NCBI GenBank assembly: GCA_016222825.1
Contig: JACRQF010000022.1
Location: forward strand, 62,001 to 126,000
DNA: 64,000 nt
Source: Verrucomicrobiota bacterium
GTDB lineage: Bacteria; Verrucomicrobiota; Verrucomicrobiia; CAIQCK01
Direction of reading: 5' to 3'
The first letter of the stretch is position 1. Each line of letters starts with the position of its first letter. The translations under genes were made by a program, and so were the position numbers. A model generated the notes under the pieces. The model searched no databases, was not told the origin of the DNA, and was given only the letters and a program-made list of their open reading frames with translations. Positions 1 to 10,213 of the stretch are shown in pieces.

Positions 1-990
1 GGGGAACAGATCGCAGACTTCGCCGAGCACGTCCTTGACGAACGCGAGCGCCGCGTCGTTGCCGGGACAGAGAATGTCCGGCTCGATGCCCCAACGCGTG
101 CGCACCTCGAACTGCCCGCCGCGGCAGGACAGATGCGGATACGCCACCAGCGCCGCGAGGAAATGGCCCGGCATCTCGATCTCCGGCACGAGCGTCACGT
201 GCCGAGCCTGCGCGTAGGCAACGAGGTCGCGGATTTGCCGTTGCGTGTAGAAGAACGGCCCGTAGCGTTTGCCGTCGCCGCGCTTGCGGTCGCCGTGCAT
301 CGGCGATTCCTTGCGGACGGAGCCGAGCTTGGTGAGAAGCGGATGCTTCTTGATCTCGATGCGCCAGCCTTGGTCGTCGGTCAGGTGAAGCTGGAGGGTG
401 TTCAGTTTGTGCAACGCCATCACGTCCACCAGCTTCTTCACGAACTCCGGCGGCATGAAGTGCCGCGCCGGGTCCAGCAGCAACCCGCGCCAAGCGAACC
501 GAGGTTTGTCCTCAATCTCGACGCAAGGCGCGGCCCAGCCACCATCGAGAGCACGCGCCACTCGCTTAGTGGCAAACACCTGTGGCGGGAGCAACTGGCG
601 AAATGTAACGCCGCCGTAAAACAACCCCGCCCCCGCCGCCGCACAGATCGTGACACGCGCCGGTGTGACGGAGAGACGATAACCTTCCGCGCCAAGCTGA
701 GGCTCGAGCGAGCGGTCGAGTTGGAGGACGATGGCGCCGGCCTTCGGCTCGCCGGCTTTGAGCGGCAGTGGCAGGCCGGTCGGTGTTCTCAAGGCGACGC
801 CCAGCGTGCGAGCTTCCGCTTCCGCGCCTGTTCCGGCGCAGATAAGGGTTTCTCGCGTCAGCCGGAAAGTCCCTTCCGCCACGGTCATCTTCGCTGGCGC
901 GGGAACCAATGCCGGCGGTGCGGCCCATGAGTTAGTGAGCGCTGTCATACACAAAAGTAACAGGAGCACAATGCAGCGGCGTTGCTTCAT
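1..990 (-). CDS. Beta-N-acetylhexosaminidase, GH20 (C-terminus cut by window edge)
   Basis: Secreted GH20 enzyme that would release terminal GlcNAc/GalNAc from glycans. The frame stays open from an ATG at 990 to the window edge, giving about 330 residues. It starts MKQRRCIVLLLLLCMTALT, a clear Sec signal peptide. A GH20b-like N-terminal domain follows, then the start of the catalytic barrel, with FAWRGLLLDPARHFMP, LHLTDDQGWRIEIK and VPEIEMPGH all visible and typical of GH20. The catalytic Asp-Glu pair would lie beyond position 1, so activity cannot be judged. It is transcribed divergently from the large hydrolase at 1235. The family call is firm; substrate preference is unknown. Confidence 0.9.
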   Translation of the reverse strand, partial: MKQRRCIVLLLLLCMTALTNSWAAPPALVPAPAKMTVAEGTFRLTRETLICAGTGAEAEARTLGVALRTPTGLPLPLKAGEPKAGAIVLQLDRSLEPQLGAEGYRLSVTPARVTICAAAGAGLFYGGVTFRQLLPPQVFATKRVARALDGGWAAPCVEIEDKPRFAWRGLLLDPARHFMPPEFVKKLVDVMALHKLNTLQLHLTDDQGWRIEIKKHPLLTKLGSVRKESPMHGDRKRGDGKRYGPFFYTQRQIRDLVAYAQARHVTLVPEIEMPGHFLAALVAYPHLSCRGGQFEVRTRWGIEPDILCPGNDAALAFVKDVLGEVCDLFP

Positions 991-1081
991 GGTTTCTCCT
1001 TCGGAGTTTCTGTTCAAGGTCGCGGCCTCTTCATGCGCGCACCTCGGCGAATGGTCAACGGTAAAAAGCGGGTTCCTTGAC

Positions 1082-1145
1082 GGTGGGGCGCGCCTCCGTC
1101 GAGCCCCCGCTTCCCAATGCAGGCTCGACAGAGTCTCGCCCCACC
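1082..1145. repeat. Dispersed palindromic element, family A (copy 1)
   Basis: An inverted repeat lies between two divergent genes. The left arm 1082-1105 and right arm 1122-1145 pair over 24 bp with 3 mismatches around a 16-nt loop. The core is GTCGAGCC / GGCTCGAC with a GGTGGGGCG / CGCCCCACC end. The same element recurs at 56335-56412, and a half copy is at 48104-48120. Confidence 0.75.
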
Positions 1146-1234
1146 CTCGTTTCCTGCACAAAGCCAACTCACTCCAAGAATCATCGCTCGCGCTTCCACC
1201 AGCAGCCGCTACAATGCCGGCAAGGTTCAACACC

Positions 1235-4111
1235 ATGAAGAACTACGATGTCGTCTCTCCTGCGTTCCACCGTCTTGTCTTGGCAGCGGCGCTCTTCTCC
1301 ACAGGGTCGGGCGCGACGTTTGGACGGGACGTCACCGTCTGGATGTCGCCGGGCGGGCCGCGCGGCATTTGGGAAAAGACGATGGGCGACCCCTTCCCGG
1401 TGAAGAAGCTCGTTGAGGACCTGGCGTATGTCGGCGTGACGGAGATTCTGTTCTTCGAGCAGGAGGGGCGCGGTGGGCCGTTCCTGCACCCGACGATGGT
1501 CGAGCATGCCAAGACCAGTCCTTACATGAAGGGGCGCGACTACCTGCGCGAGTTGCTGGAAGAAACCGCGAAGCATCAGATGAAGGTCTGGCTCGCCTGG
1601 ACGACGCCGTCGGGGAAGTATCCCGGCGCGGACTTCGAGGGGCTGAATCATCCCGCGCTCATCAAGCTCTATTGCGACGAGATCGAGGAGGTGGCCCGCA
1701 ACTACGGCAAGCTCCCCAGCCTCGCGGGCGTCATGTGGCATGAGGTGGATTGTTCGGAGGCCGTGGACAAGCACGAGGACGACGTGGCGGAGTTCGCGGA
1801 GTTTTGCCGGCGGGAGTTTGGGGAGAAGCATGACGGCGGGAAGATGCCGGCGGTGGACCCGCAGGACCGTTGGTGGCGGCGACATTTTCTCTACCGCTGC
1901 CACGTCGTCAACGAACTGGTGCGGCAGACCAGCGCGGTCGCTCAAAAACACGGGTTGAAGACGCATTTCTGTTCCTACGCGCCGGAGCCGTTCGCGGGAG
2001 CAAGCTGGGCCTGGGGCTACGACATCGTCGCGCTGGAGAAGCTCTGCGACCGGCAGTGGTTCAGCGCCTACAGTGTCGAGTCGGGCAAGCCCTACCAGCA
2101 GGTGCGCGGCGCGTGTCTGGATTTCGGCATCAGTTACCGCGGCCAGAACCTCGGCCGCAATTACGCCTACGCACTGCACGGCCGGCCGGTGAGCTATTTC
2201 GAGTATCGGAGCCCGGTCTATCTCGACGAGATGCGCCGCTACTACAAACAAGTGAAGGGCTTCACGGAGAAGAACGGCGACTTCTACACCGGCTACCTCG
2301 GCCGGCAGCAAAAGGAACTCGACCTTTTCTGCGGCAAGGAAAACATCAAACGCTGGCTCGATTTCGCGGCGCGATGGCAGGGCGGACGCAGCGCTGCGCC
2401 CGTGGCCGTCGCGGTGCATCCGAACGCGTTTGTGATGAAGCATCCGCTCGCGACCGGCAGTCAATACGCCCAGAAGGTCCGCTCGCTCATGACCGCGCTG
2501 ACCGCCCGCACCGACGTGGACGGCTTGTTGCTGGAGAGCCAGTTCGCGCTCGACCCGAAGAACCTGCGCGGCTATTCGCTCATCATCATTCCCGAAGACA
2601 TGGGCAGCGGCCTGTCGCAGCCGATGGTGGCGAGCCTGAAACGCTACGTCGCCGACGGCGGCAAGCTGCTCGTCATCGCGACGCCCCTGACGACCGCGCG
2701 CCGCGATCTCACGGGCGAGAAGGACCTCACACGCGAGTTCTGCGGCGTGGAAATCACCGGGCCGGGTTTGGCCGGCTACGTCGCGACAGAGAGCGGCGGA
2801 AAATTCTGGTCCGGCAGCGTCAAGTCCGTGCGGCTGTGCGGAGCAGAGGTGGCATTGAAGCGCGGCGCGACGGGCGAGCCGTTGCTGGTCAGGAACGGCG
2901 GCGTGCATTTCGTCACGACTGGTTGCAGTGAGGACGCCGCGCCCTTCCTCGCCCAGACCGCACAAAGTCTACTGCGTCTTCCAGTCTCGCTCGCCGACAA
3001 CTCCGGCCTGCGCATCCTCGAAAGCGTCGTGAAGGACGGCGCGGCGTGCTTCACGCTCTGGGGCACCGGCAAAGCCAGGCTGCGCCTTGATGCGCGCGCA
3101 CTCGGCCTCGTCTCGTCACCGCTCCGCGCCAAGGATGCCGTCACCGGTGCGACGCTGGGTGATTTCACGACCGAGCAACTCGCGGCAGGCGTCCCGGTGG
3201 AGATCAAACATCCCTGCCAGCCTTTCGTTTGCATCGTTGGCGCGAAAGAAGCAGCCGATGCGTTTCGTGGTCTCTATCCCTCCGCCGACGTGTTTGCCGG
3301 CATGAAGGAAAAGGAAAGTCTCGACGATCCCGAAGTCCCGCGCGAGGCGCTGGGCGAGCAGGCAAAGGCGTCGGCTTCGCCGGCGGCGAGCGCGCTGCGC
3401 ACCAGTCCCCGCGACAAAGAGATTGGCGTGTTGGACTACGCAAAGAAGTTCGAGGTCAAATCCAAGCGCGACACGGAGCGGATGTTGCAGTCGCGGCTCC
3501 AGATGATTCAGCAGGCCGGTCTGACGCCGGAAACGGTGGACGCGGACATTTTCCTGCCGCAGACCCGCGCCGCGCGCAACCGCTACAAGCGGCTGTTCGT
3601 CCCCGGCGGCTCGGATTGGTTCTCTCAGGCGGCGTATGAAGGCATGGCCGAGTATGTCCGCGACGGCGGCTTGCTAATCACCTGCTCCGGCCTGTTGCTG
3701 CTGGACGCCAACGCCAACGGTCGCGCCGACGAAGGCGAGGGCATCACCGCGTTTGCCCGCGACGGTTTCTTGGGCGTGCGCGCCCACGCCGGCGCGACGA
3801 TGCGCCGCCTGAAGGTTCTCCAGTCATGCCCGTTGACCGCCGGCCTCGCGACGGACGGCTGGCTCACGCTCGAAACACCCCTCAGCGGTCGCGACACCCT
3901 GAACCGTTCCGCCGAGGTTGTCATCATCTCCGACCGCTTCAAGAGAGACCAACCCGACGGCGAGCAACCCTTTTTGACCTACAAACACACCGGCCGCGGC
4001 GCGTGCGTCTATCTCGTCGGCCAGACCACCGCGGCGCCGGACAAGACTCTCGTGCTGCTCATGAAGAACATCTGCTCGCCCGCGACGCTGGACTGGCTGT
4101 GTGCGCCGTGA
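1235..4111 (+). CDS. Large secreted putative glycoside hydrolase with GATase-like domains
   Basis: 958 residues. The ATG at 1235 is preferred because it is followed by a hydrophobic signal-like segment; an in-frame ATG at 1214 adds only seven residues. Residues from about 35 to 400 resemble a GH42-like TIM barrel (TVWMSPGGPRGIW, GVMWHEVDCSE, with Glu a possible acid/base). Two segments then resemble the class I glutamine-amidotransferase-like fold of beta-galactosidase trimerisation domains: YSLIIIPEDMGSG followed by YVADGGKLLVIATP, and later RLFVPGGSDWF followed by YVRDGGLLITCSG. Function is inferred from fold resemblance only. The neighbouring GH20 and DUF6259-like genes support a role in glycan breakdown. 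Confidence 0.6.
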   Translation: MKNYDVVSPAFHRLVLAAALFSTGSGATFGRDVTVWMSPGGPRGIWEKTMGDPFPVKKLVEDLAYVGVTEILFFEQEGRGGPFLHPTMVEHAKTSPYMKGRDYLRELLEETAKHQMKVWLAWTTPSGKYPGADFEGLNHPALIKLYCDEIEEVARNYGKLPSLAGVMWHEVDCSEAVDKHEDDVAEFAEFCRREFGEKHDGGKMPAVDPQDRWWRRHFLYRCHVVNELVRQTSAVAQKHGLKTHFCSYAPEPFAGASWAWGYDIVALEKLCDRQWFSAYSVESGKPYQQVRGACLDFGISYRGQNLGRNYAYALHGRPVSYFEYRSPVYLDEMRRYYKQVKGFTEKNGDFYTGYLGRQQKELDLFCGKENIKRWLDFAARWQGGRSAAPVAVAVHPNAFVMKHPLATGSQYAQKVRSLMTALTARTDVDGLLLESQFALDPKNLRGYSLIIIPEDMGSGLSQPMVASLKRYVADGGKLLVIATPLTTARRDLTGEKDLTREFCGVEITGPGLAGYVATESGGKFWSGSVKSVRLCGAEVALKRGATGEPLLVRNGGVHFVTTGCSEDAAPFLAQTAQSLLRLPVSLADNSGLRILESVVKDGAACFTLWGTGKARLRLDARALGLVSSPLRAKDAVTGATLGDFTTEQLAAGVPVEIKHPCQPFVCIVGAKEAADAFRGLYPSADVFAGMKEKESLDDPEVPREALGEQAKASASPAASALRTSPRDKEIGVLDYAKKFEVKSKRDTERMLQSRLQMIQQAGLTPETVDADIFLPQTRAARNRYKRLFVPGGSDWFSQAAYEGMAEYVRDGGLLITCSGLLLLDANANGRADEGEGITAFARDGFLGVRAHAGATMRRLKVLQSCPLTAGLATDGWLTLETPLSGRDTLNRSAEVVIISDRFKRDQPDGEQPFLTYKHTGRGACVYLVGQTTAAPDKTLVLLMKNICSPATLDWLCAP

Positions 4112-4123
4112 GACGCGCGGTGC

Positions 4124-6208
4124 TCAGCGAACAGTCAGCGGCAGAAACTTCACCTCGCCCGGCGCGAGTTTGAGTTGCTGGCCGAACGCCGTGAATGAAA
4201 CCGGCTCGCTCGCAACGCACGCAAACACCGCCGCTTCGTCGCCCGCCGGCGAGCGCCATTGGCTGTGCAATACGGCCGGCACGTCCAGTTCTCGCGGCTT
4301 GCGGTCTCCGCCGGTGTAGAATTTGCCGCGCACAGTCGGCACGTCGAGCGGCTTGGCCGCCACGCGCCGGCCGAACACCAAGAACTCCCGCGCCGGGCCG
4401 CGCCACAACTCGACGTGGCCGCGCAGCAACCGCGCCTGCGCCGCGTCGGTCGCCTTCGGATCGTAAGCGCGCGTCCAAACCGCCACGCCGGGCGCTTTGC
4501 CGCAAACGAGGTTCATGCCTTGCTGGTAAAGTGTGCTGCCGCCTGCGTTGGTGGAGACGCCGCACGAATCGCCGCCGTAGCCGTGCATGAACTCATGATA
4601 GACGTGCGTGAAGAGCGGCACGCCGATGACGCCCGCGCCGTCGCGCGGCCAGCGGCCTTGCGCGTAATCGCGGGCGTGATAAGTGTCGAGCACCGGGATG
4701 AAAAACTCGCCCGGCTCTTCCATGGACCACGCGAAGTCCGGGTCGCGCTTCTTTCCTTCGCGACGGACCTCGTCGAAGATCTTATAGAGCGCCTGCGCTG
4801 ACCAGTTGCCGCCGCCGCGCGGATGGCCGTGTTTGTCGCTGAAGCACGCCGCCATGCCGCCGCCGACAATTTGGTCCGCCTGCACGCAATCAATGCCGAG
4901 CCGCTGGCATTCCAGCGCCGCGCCGAGCAACATCTCACGCGCCTGCGGCGTCGCGGGGCAAACGACCGCATGCTCGCCGACACCCGCGTCGGCTTTGCCC
5001 GAAAGCAGCGGCTTGCCGTCACTGCCGCAGATGGCACTCGCCGCGCCGCGCTTCTCAAACACTGCTGTGTCGTCGAGCGTGCCGGCGTCGCAGCCGCCTT
5101 GCTTGCGGAGCGTCCAGTTCAAGCCGGAGAGGAAGACGAGCGTGCGGTGGCCTTTGGCGTGGAGCGCCGCTGTCGCCGCCATGAAAGCCTTCTCGCCGCC
5201 GAACGGCGGGAAGTAATCCGGTGTCACCCACGGGCCGAGCTTCTCCCAACTCATCAGCATGAACGTCGTCGGTCCGCCGAGCAGCTCGCGCCACGCTTCG
5301 GCTTGGGCCGGCACGGTTGGCAGCCGGTTGCCGATCTTTCTCGGCTCGACTTCGCCGCGCAGGCTGTAGGCGTAGAAGAGCGACGGCTCCGCCAGCCAGC
5401 GCGGCACGTCGCCGTCGGCCACGCGCTGCGCGAGCGTGCGGCGGCACCACGGTTGTTTCAGCGCCCACTGCTTGTAAATGTCCGCCGCCGTCTGCCAGTC
5501 GCCGCGGAACGTGCCGATGACAACGTCGTATTCCGTGCGCCATTCACCGCGCGATTGAATCGCCGGCCGGTGAGTCATCGCCAATCGGAAGACGTCGCCG
5601 CGTCTTTCGACGCCGAAGCTCTTCGTGAAGCACTGGTTGTCGTAGCTCGCCGCATACAAGCCGGCGGTGTCGTCGTAGTGCGCGAGGAACTGCATCGAGG
5701 CCGAGCCGGGATACGGCGCTGACGGCAGCCAGCCGATGTTGCCCGGCGCCTGGATGAGGCAACCATCGTTGCGCGGCAACACAAGAAACTCACGCTCTGG
5801 CAACGCGCCGAGCTGTTTCGGCCACACCAGCGCCGGAAAACGCACGCCAGTCAGCGGATGGCCTGTGTTGTTTCGCACAGCGATGCGGCCGAAGATGAGC
5901 GACGAGTTTGGCTCGGTGCGGAACCGGCACTCGACGGCGACGGCGGCATTGGTGTGGCGCGCAGCGGCGATGATGACGGAGTCACCATCGCGCTTGACGG
6001 TGACGCCGGCCGCATCGGCCTCGGTCAACGACGGCGCATTGGTGAAGCTCAATGAGTAAAGCAGCGGCGCGCTCGTTTTCGGCGCGGCGAAGTCGCGACC
6101 GGTGGCTTTGTCCACCAGCGAGACGATGGCGCCGTTGCGGTCGGGGTCGAAAGCGACGCGGGTGGTGTCGGTTTCCAGCGTAACGATGGCGGCGAGCAAC
6201 AGAATCAT
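4124..6208 (-). CDS. DUF6259-like protein, putative glycoside hydrolase
   Basis: 694 residues, starting at an ATG preceded by GAAGGAAC. A short hydrophobic N-terminus (MILLLAAIVTL) may be a minimal signal peptide. The N-terminal third is a beta-rich domain (VAFDPDRNGAIVSLVDKATG) like the beta-sandwich that precedes the barrel in GH31/GH36-type enzymes. The middle holds barrel-like strands with acidic residues (QADQIVGGG, WSMEEPGEF). The overall pattern matches DUF6259 proteins of Verrucomicrobiota and Planctomycetota as I recall them. It is convergent with the upstream hydrolase and separated from it by 12 bp. The substrate is unknown. Confidence 0.6.
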   Translation of the reverse strand: MILLLAAIVTLETDTTRVAFDPDRNGAIVSLVDKATGRDFAAPKTSAPLLYSLSFTNAPSLTEADAAGVTVKRDGDSVIIAAARHTNAAVAVECRFRTEPNSSLIFGRIAVRNNTGHPLTGVRFPALVWPKQLGALPEREFLVLPRNDGCLIQAPGNIGWLPSAPYPGSASMQFLAHYDDTAGLYAASYDNQCFTKSFGVERRGDVFRLAMTHRPAIQSRGEWRTEYDVVIGTFRGDWQTAADIYKQWALKQPWCRRTLAQRVADGDVPRWLAEPSLFYAYSLRGEVEPRKIGNRLPTVPAQAEAWRELLGGPTTFMLMSWEKLGPWVTPDYFPPFGGEKAFMAATAALHAKGHRTLVFLSGLNWTLRKQGGCDAGTLDDTAVFEKRGAASAICGSDGKPLLSGKADAGVGEHAVVCPATPQAREMLLGAALECQRLGIDCVQADQIVGGGMAACFSDKHGHPRGGGNWSAQALYKIFDEVRREGKKRDPDFAWSMEEPGEFFIPVLDTYHARDYAQGRWPRDGAGVIGVPLFTHVYHEFMHGYGGDSCGVSTNAGGSTLYQQGMNLVCGKAPGVAVWTRAYDPKATDAAQARLLRGHVELWRGPAREFLVFGRRVAAKPLDVPTVRGKFYTGGDRKPRELDVPAVLHSQWRSPAGDEAAVFACVASEPVSFTAFGQQLKLAPGEVKFLPLTVR

Positions 6209-6267
6209 AGTTGTTCCTTCAAACGGTTGCTGACAGTGTGCGGGCGACGGACTGGCGTTTCAAGTTG

Positions 6268-6292
6268 AAGCTGGCAATCCGGTTGCCAGCTT
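6268..6292. repeat. Perfect hairpin in divergent intergenic region
   Basis: AAGCTGGCAA (6268-6277) pairs perfectly with TTGCCAGCTT (6283-6292) around a 5-nt TCCGG loop. It sits between the divergent starts at 6208 and 6343. It could be an operator, an mRNA hairpin or a short dispersed element; no second copy was found in this window. Confidence 0.55.
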
Positions 6293-6342
6293 GCGCCGCG
6301 CGTGGTAGAGGAAATGAGCCAGCGCGACGAAAGGAAACGCCA

Positions 6343-7329
6343 ATGCAAGAACGCGAACCGCAGAGCCACCTCAACCGTCGGACATTTTTCACGCGGTCGC
6401 TGGCCGCTTCGGCGGCTGTCGCGACGGTGGCGGCGCGACAAGCCTCGGCGGTGACGCAGTCGGTCGCCCAAGCCCCCGGCCAACTACCCAAGGGCAAGAT
6501 CGGCGACTTGGAGATCAGCCGGCTCATCCTCGGCACCAACCACGTCACCTTCTTCATGCACAGCCGCGACCTGCGCTACGTGAACGACCTGTCGCGGCAC
6601 TACAACACCGATGAGAAGATCATCGAAACCTTCGCTGCTGCCGAGGCCAACGGCGTCACGGCGTTTATGACGCACCAGGACGCGAAGATCGCCAAGCTCT
6701 TCCGCCAGTATCGCGACCGCGGCGGCAAGCTCAAGTGGATCGTCGCGCCGTGGAGCGACGCCGAAGGGCGCGTCGCCGACCCGGCGAGTTACCGCCGTGC
6801 CGTGCCGCAACTCGTGGACAGCGGCGTGGACGCGCTCTACGTGCCCGGCATGATCACCGGGCCGCTGGTGAAGCAGGGCAAGGGCGCGCAGATCGGCGAG
6901 ATGCTCGGCATCATCAAAGCCACCGGCCTGCCCGTCGGCGTCGCCTGCCACGAGCTGGTGGTCGTGCAGTTCTGCGAGAAGGAAAAGCTGCCGCTCGACT
7001 TCTACGTGAAGACGCTCCACCACCTGAAGTATCCCACCGCGCCGAAGCCCGAAGCGATGAAGACCGAGCACGCCGAACTGCCGGGCTACTGGTGCAACAA
7101 CCCGGAGGAGACGACAGAGTTCATGAAGGGTGTGGAAAAGCCGTGGATCGCCTTCAAGGTCATGGCCGCCGGCGCCATCCCGCCGCGCGACGGTTTCAAC
7201 TACGCCTTCTCCCACGGCGGCGACTTCATTCTCGCCGGCATGTTCGACTTCCAGGTCGCCGAGGATGCGCAGATCACCCGCGACGCGTTCGCCGCGCACA
7301 AGAACCGCGCGCGTCCGTGGCGCGGGTGA
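6343..7329 (+). CDS. Tat-signal TIM-barrel protein, aldo/keto-reductase-like
   Basis: 328 residues. The ATG at 6343 is chosen because AAAGGAAAC precedes it and it places the twin-arginine motif LNRRTFFTRS near the N-terminus, followed by an Ala-rich h-region. After the signal, the phrase KIGDLEISRLILGTNH resembles the opening of aldo/keto reductases, and the rest reads as an alpha/beta barrel (AAAEANGVTAFMT, VAPWSD, FKVMAAGAI). The catalytic Asp-Tyr-Lys-His tetrad of active aldo/keto reductases is not evident, so it may be a redox-inactive relative. The next gene, a sulfatase, starts 56 bp downstream in the same direction. Confidence 0.6.
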   Translation: MQEREPQSHLNRRTFFTRSLAASAAVATVAARQASAVTQSVAQAPGQLPKGKIGDLEISRLILGTNHVTFFMHSRDLRYVNDLSRHYNTDEKIIETFAAAEANGVTAFMTHQDAKIAKLFRQYRDRGGKLKWIVAPWSDAEGRVADPASYRRAVPQLVDSGVDALYVPGMITGPLVKQGKGAQIGEMLGIIKATGLPVGVACHELVVVQFCEKEKLPLDFYVKTLHHLKYPTAPKPEAMKTEHAELPGYWCNNPEETTEFMKGVEKPWIAFKVMAAGAIPPRDGFNYAFSHGGDFILAGMFDFQVAEDAQITRDAFAAHKNRARPWRG

Positions 7330-7385
7330 TCCAGACGTTTCACGAAATCGCGGCGGCGAATTTGAAACAGGAAGACAAGCTGCCC

Positions 7386-8762
7386 ATGAAATCTTTCCTC
7401 GTCGTATGTCTCGCCGCGCTGATGGCCGGCGCGGGCGCGGGCGCGGCAGACGCCGTTGCGAAACCCAACGTCATCGTCATTCTCACCGATGACCAAGGGT
7501 CGGTGGACGCCGGTTGCTACGGCGCGAAGGACCTCGCGACGCCGGCGATTGATTCGCTCGCGGCGCGCGGCGTGCGCTTCACGCAGTTCTATTCCGCCGC
7601 GCCGGTCTGCTCGCCGTCGCGCGCGGGACTGCTGACGGGACGCTATCCGTTGCGGTGTGGTGTGCCGGGCAACTGCGCATCACAGCGCGGCGGCAAGGGC
7701 GCGCTCCCGGCGGAGGAGGTGACGATGGCCGAGATGTTCAAAGCCGCCGGTTACGCGACGGCGCACATCGGCAAGTGGCACCTCGGCTACACGCCGGAGA
7801 CGATGCCGAACGCGCAGGGCTTCGACCACTCGTTCGGCCACATGGGCGGCTGCATAGATAACTGGTCACACTTCTTCTACTGGGCCGGCCCGAACATCCA
7901 CGACCTCCACCGCAATGGCACGGAGGTGTTCGCCGACGGCCGGTTCTTCGGCAGCCTCATGGTCGAGGAAACGGCGCGATTCATGGCGGAGAACAAGGAA
8001 CGACCGTTCTTCATCTACTTCGCCATCAACGAGCCGCACTACCCGTATCAAGCTAACGTGAAGTGGCTGGAGCGGTTCAAGAGTCTACCGTGTCCGCGCA
8101 ACCTCTACGCGGCGTTCCTCGCGACGATGGACGAGCGCATCGGCGAGCTGCTGCGCCGCGTGGACGACCTGAAGCTACGCGAGCGAACCATCGTGGTGTT
8201 CCAGTCCGACAACGGCCACTCGACCGAGGAGCGCGCGCACTTCGGCGGTGGCAGCGCGGGACCGTATCGCGGCGCGAAGTTCAGCCTCTTCGAAGGCGGC
8301 ATCCGGCTGCCGGCGATTCTGTCGTGGCCCGGCCATCTGCCAGAAGGCGCGGCGCGCGGCCAGGTGGCGCACGGTTGCGACTGGTTGCCGACGGTGGCCG
8401 AATTGGCGGGTGTGAAGCTGCTGCGGACGGACATTGATGGCCGGAGCCTCGTGCCGGTGCTGAAGTCCGCCGCCGCGCCCAGCCCACACGACGCGCTGCT
8501 CTGGCACGTCAGCGGCGGCAAAAACCCACAATGGGCCGTGCGCGAAGGCGACTGGAAGCTCATCGGCAACGCCTGGGACAGCGCCGCCACCGACAAGAAG
8601 CCACAACGGTTCCCGCTCTTCCTTTCCAACCTCGCCGAAGACGTGGGCGAGAAGAAAGACCATGCCGCCGACCGACCCGACATTGTCGAGCGGTTGCGCA
8701 AGCGACACGACGACTGGGCGCGGCAGTGCGAGAACCAGGCATCGAAAGAACCCAAACCATGA
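7386..8762 (+). CDS. Secreted sulfatase (CSPSR type)
   Basis: 458-residue S1-family sulfatase that would hydrolyse sulfate esters on glycans outside the cytoplasm. The signal peptide is [19 protein letters not shown]. Metal-binding DD occurs in [11 protein letters not shown]. The formylglycine site is CSPSR with Cys75; GKWHLGY and SDNGHS complete the core. Cys75 must be oxidised to formylglycine for activity. The stop codon overlaps the ATG of the next sulfatase (ATGA), so the pair is probably translationally coupled. Substrate cannot be assigned from sequence alone. Confidence 0.93.
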   Translation: MKSFLVVCLAALMAGAGAGAADAVAKPNVIVILTDDQGSVDAGCYGAKDLATPAIDSLAARGVRFTQFYSAAPVCSPSRAGLLTGRYPLRCGVPGNCASQRGGKGALPAEEVTMAEMFKAAGYATAHIGKWHLGYTPETMPNAQGFDHSFGHMGGCIDNWSHFFYWAGPNIHDLHRNGTEVFADGRFFGSLMVEETARFMAENKERPFFIYFAINEPHYPYQANVKWLERFKSLPCPRNLYAAFLATMDERIGELLRRVDDLKLRERTIVVFQSDNGHSTEERAHFGGGSAGPYRGAKFSLFEGGIRLPAILSWPGHLPEGAARGQVAHGCDWLPTVAELAGVKLLRTDIDGRSLVPVLKSAAAPSPHDALLWHVSGGKNPQWAVREGDWKLIGNAWDSAATDKKPQRFPLFLSNLAEDVGEKKDHAADRPDIVERLRKRHDDWARQCENQASKEPKP

Positions 8763-10213
8763 TCTTGTTCCGACTCCTTCTCACGCTGGGCATCATCCTT
8801 GCCGCCTGGACGCCGTCGCAGGCCGCCAACGCGCCGAAGCCAAACATCATCTTCATCCTCGCCGACGATCTCGGCTACGGCGACCTCGGCTGCTACGGGC
8901 AGAAGAAGATCCAGACGCCGTGCCTCGACCGCATGGCGGCGGACGGGATGCGGTTCACGCAGTTCTACGCCGGCTCCACCGTCTGCGCGCCGTCGCGCAG
9001 CGTGCTGATGACGGGCCAGCACACGGGCCATTGCTGGGTGCGCGGCAACGCCGGCAAGAACAACGCTCAGGGCCAGATTTTGCGCGCGCAGGACGTCACG
9101 GTGGCCAAGGTCCTCCGCGACGCCGGCTACGCCACCGCGCTCATCGGCAAGTGGGGACTCGGTGAGCCTGGCTCCAGCGGTATTCCGACCAAGCAGGACT
9201 TCGATTATTTCTTCGGCTACCTCAGCCAGTTCCACGCGCACAACTACTACCCGGCGTTCCTCTGGCGCGGCGAAGAGCGCGTGCCGCTGAAGAACGAAGT
9301 GCCGCCGGGCAACGTCGGCTACGGCTATGCGGAGTTCGGCCAGGGCTGGGCGACAAAGCGGGTCGAATACAGCCACGACCTCTTCGCCGCTGACGCGCTC
9401 AAGTGGGTCGAGCGGAACCGCGGCCAGCCGTTTTTCCTCTACCTCGCCGTCACGACACCGCACGCGAACAACGAAGGCACGCGCGGCACCGGCAACGGCC
9501 AGGAAGTGCCCGACCACGGCATCTACAAGGACAAGGACTGGACCGACCAGAACAAAGGCCAGGCGGCGATGATCACGCGCATGGACGCTGACATCGGCCG
9601 GCTGCTGGCGAAGTTGAAACAACTCGGCCTCGACGAGCGAACGCTGGTGCTCTTCAGCTCCGACAACGGCCCGCACAAGGAAGGCGGCAACGACCCCGAG
9701 TTCTTCGACGCCAACGGCCCGTTGCGCGGCATGAAGCGCGACCTCTACGACGGCGGCATCCGCGTGCCGTTCATCGCGCGCTGGCCCGGCCGGATCAAAG
9801 CCGGCGTCGTCAGCAACCACGTCGGTTACTTCGGCGACTTCATGGCCACCGCGGCGGAGCTTGCCGGCGCCGAGCCACCGCCGACCCTCGACAGCATCAG
9901 CTTCGCGCCGACGCTGCTCGGCCGGCCGGAGCGGCAGAAGCGGCATGATTATCTCTACTGGGAATTTCACGAGCGCGGCTTCGCGCAAGCCGTGCGGTTG
10001 GGCGACTGGAAAGCCATCCGCTTCGGAACGAAGAAGCCGGTAGAACTTTACAACATCAAGAACGACCCCGGCGAGGAGCGTGACGTCGCCGCGCAGAACC
10101 CGGAAGTCGTCGCCAAGGTCGAAGCGATTCTGAAAACCGCCCGCACCGACTCCGAGTATTTCCCGATCCGCGAGTTCGCGCCGAAGAAAGCCACCGCGAA
10201 GAAGAAGCCATGA
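8759..10213 (+). CDS. Secreted sulfatase (CAPSR type)
   Basis: 484 residues with a signal peptide ([18 protein letters not shown]). The motifs are [18 protein letters not shown], the maturation site CAPSR (Cys76), and SDNGPH. The usual GKWHLG motif is GKWGLG, so the active-site His is replaced by Gly; this occurs in some sulfatase subfamilies and suggests a different substrate pocket. The C-terminus is Lys-rich ([12 protein letters not shown]). It overlaps the upstream sulfatase by 4 bp and the downstream NUDIX gene by 4 bp. Confidence 0.93.
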   Translation: MILFRLLLTLGIILAAWTPSQAANAPKPNIIFILADDLGYGDLGCYGQKKIQTPCLDRMAADGMRFTQFYAGSTVCAPSRSVLMTGQHTGHCWVRGNAGKNNAQGQILRAQDVTVAKVLRDAGYATALIGKWGLGEPGSSGIPTKQDFDYFFGYLSQFHAHNYYPAFLWRGEERVPLKNEVPPGNVGYGYAEFGQGWATKRVEYSHDLFAADALKWVERNRGQPFFLYLAVTTPHANNEGTRGTGNGQEVPDHGIYKDKDWTDQNKGQAAMITRMDADIGRLLAKLKQLGLDERTLVLFSSDNGPHKEGGNDPEFFDANGPLRGMKRDLYDGGIRVPFIARWPGRIKAGVVSNHVGYFGDFMATAAELAGAEPPPTLDSISFAPTLLGRPERQKRHDYLYWEFHERGFAQAVRLGDWKAIRFGTKKPVELYNIKNDPGEERDVAAQNPEVVAKVEAILKTARTDSEYFPIREFAPKKATAKKKP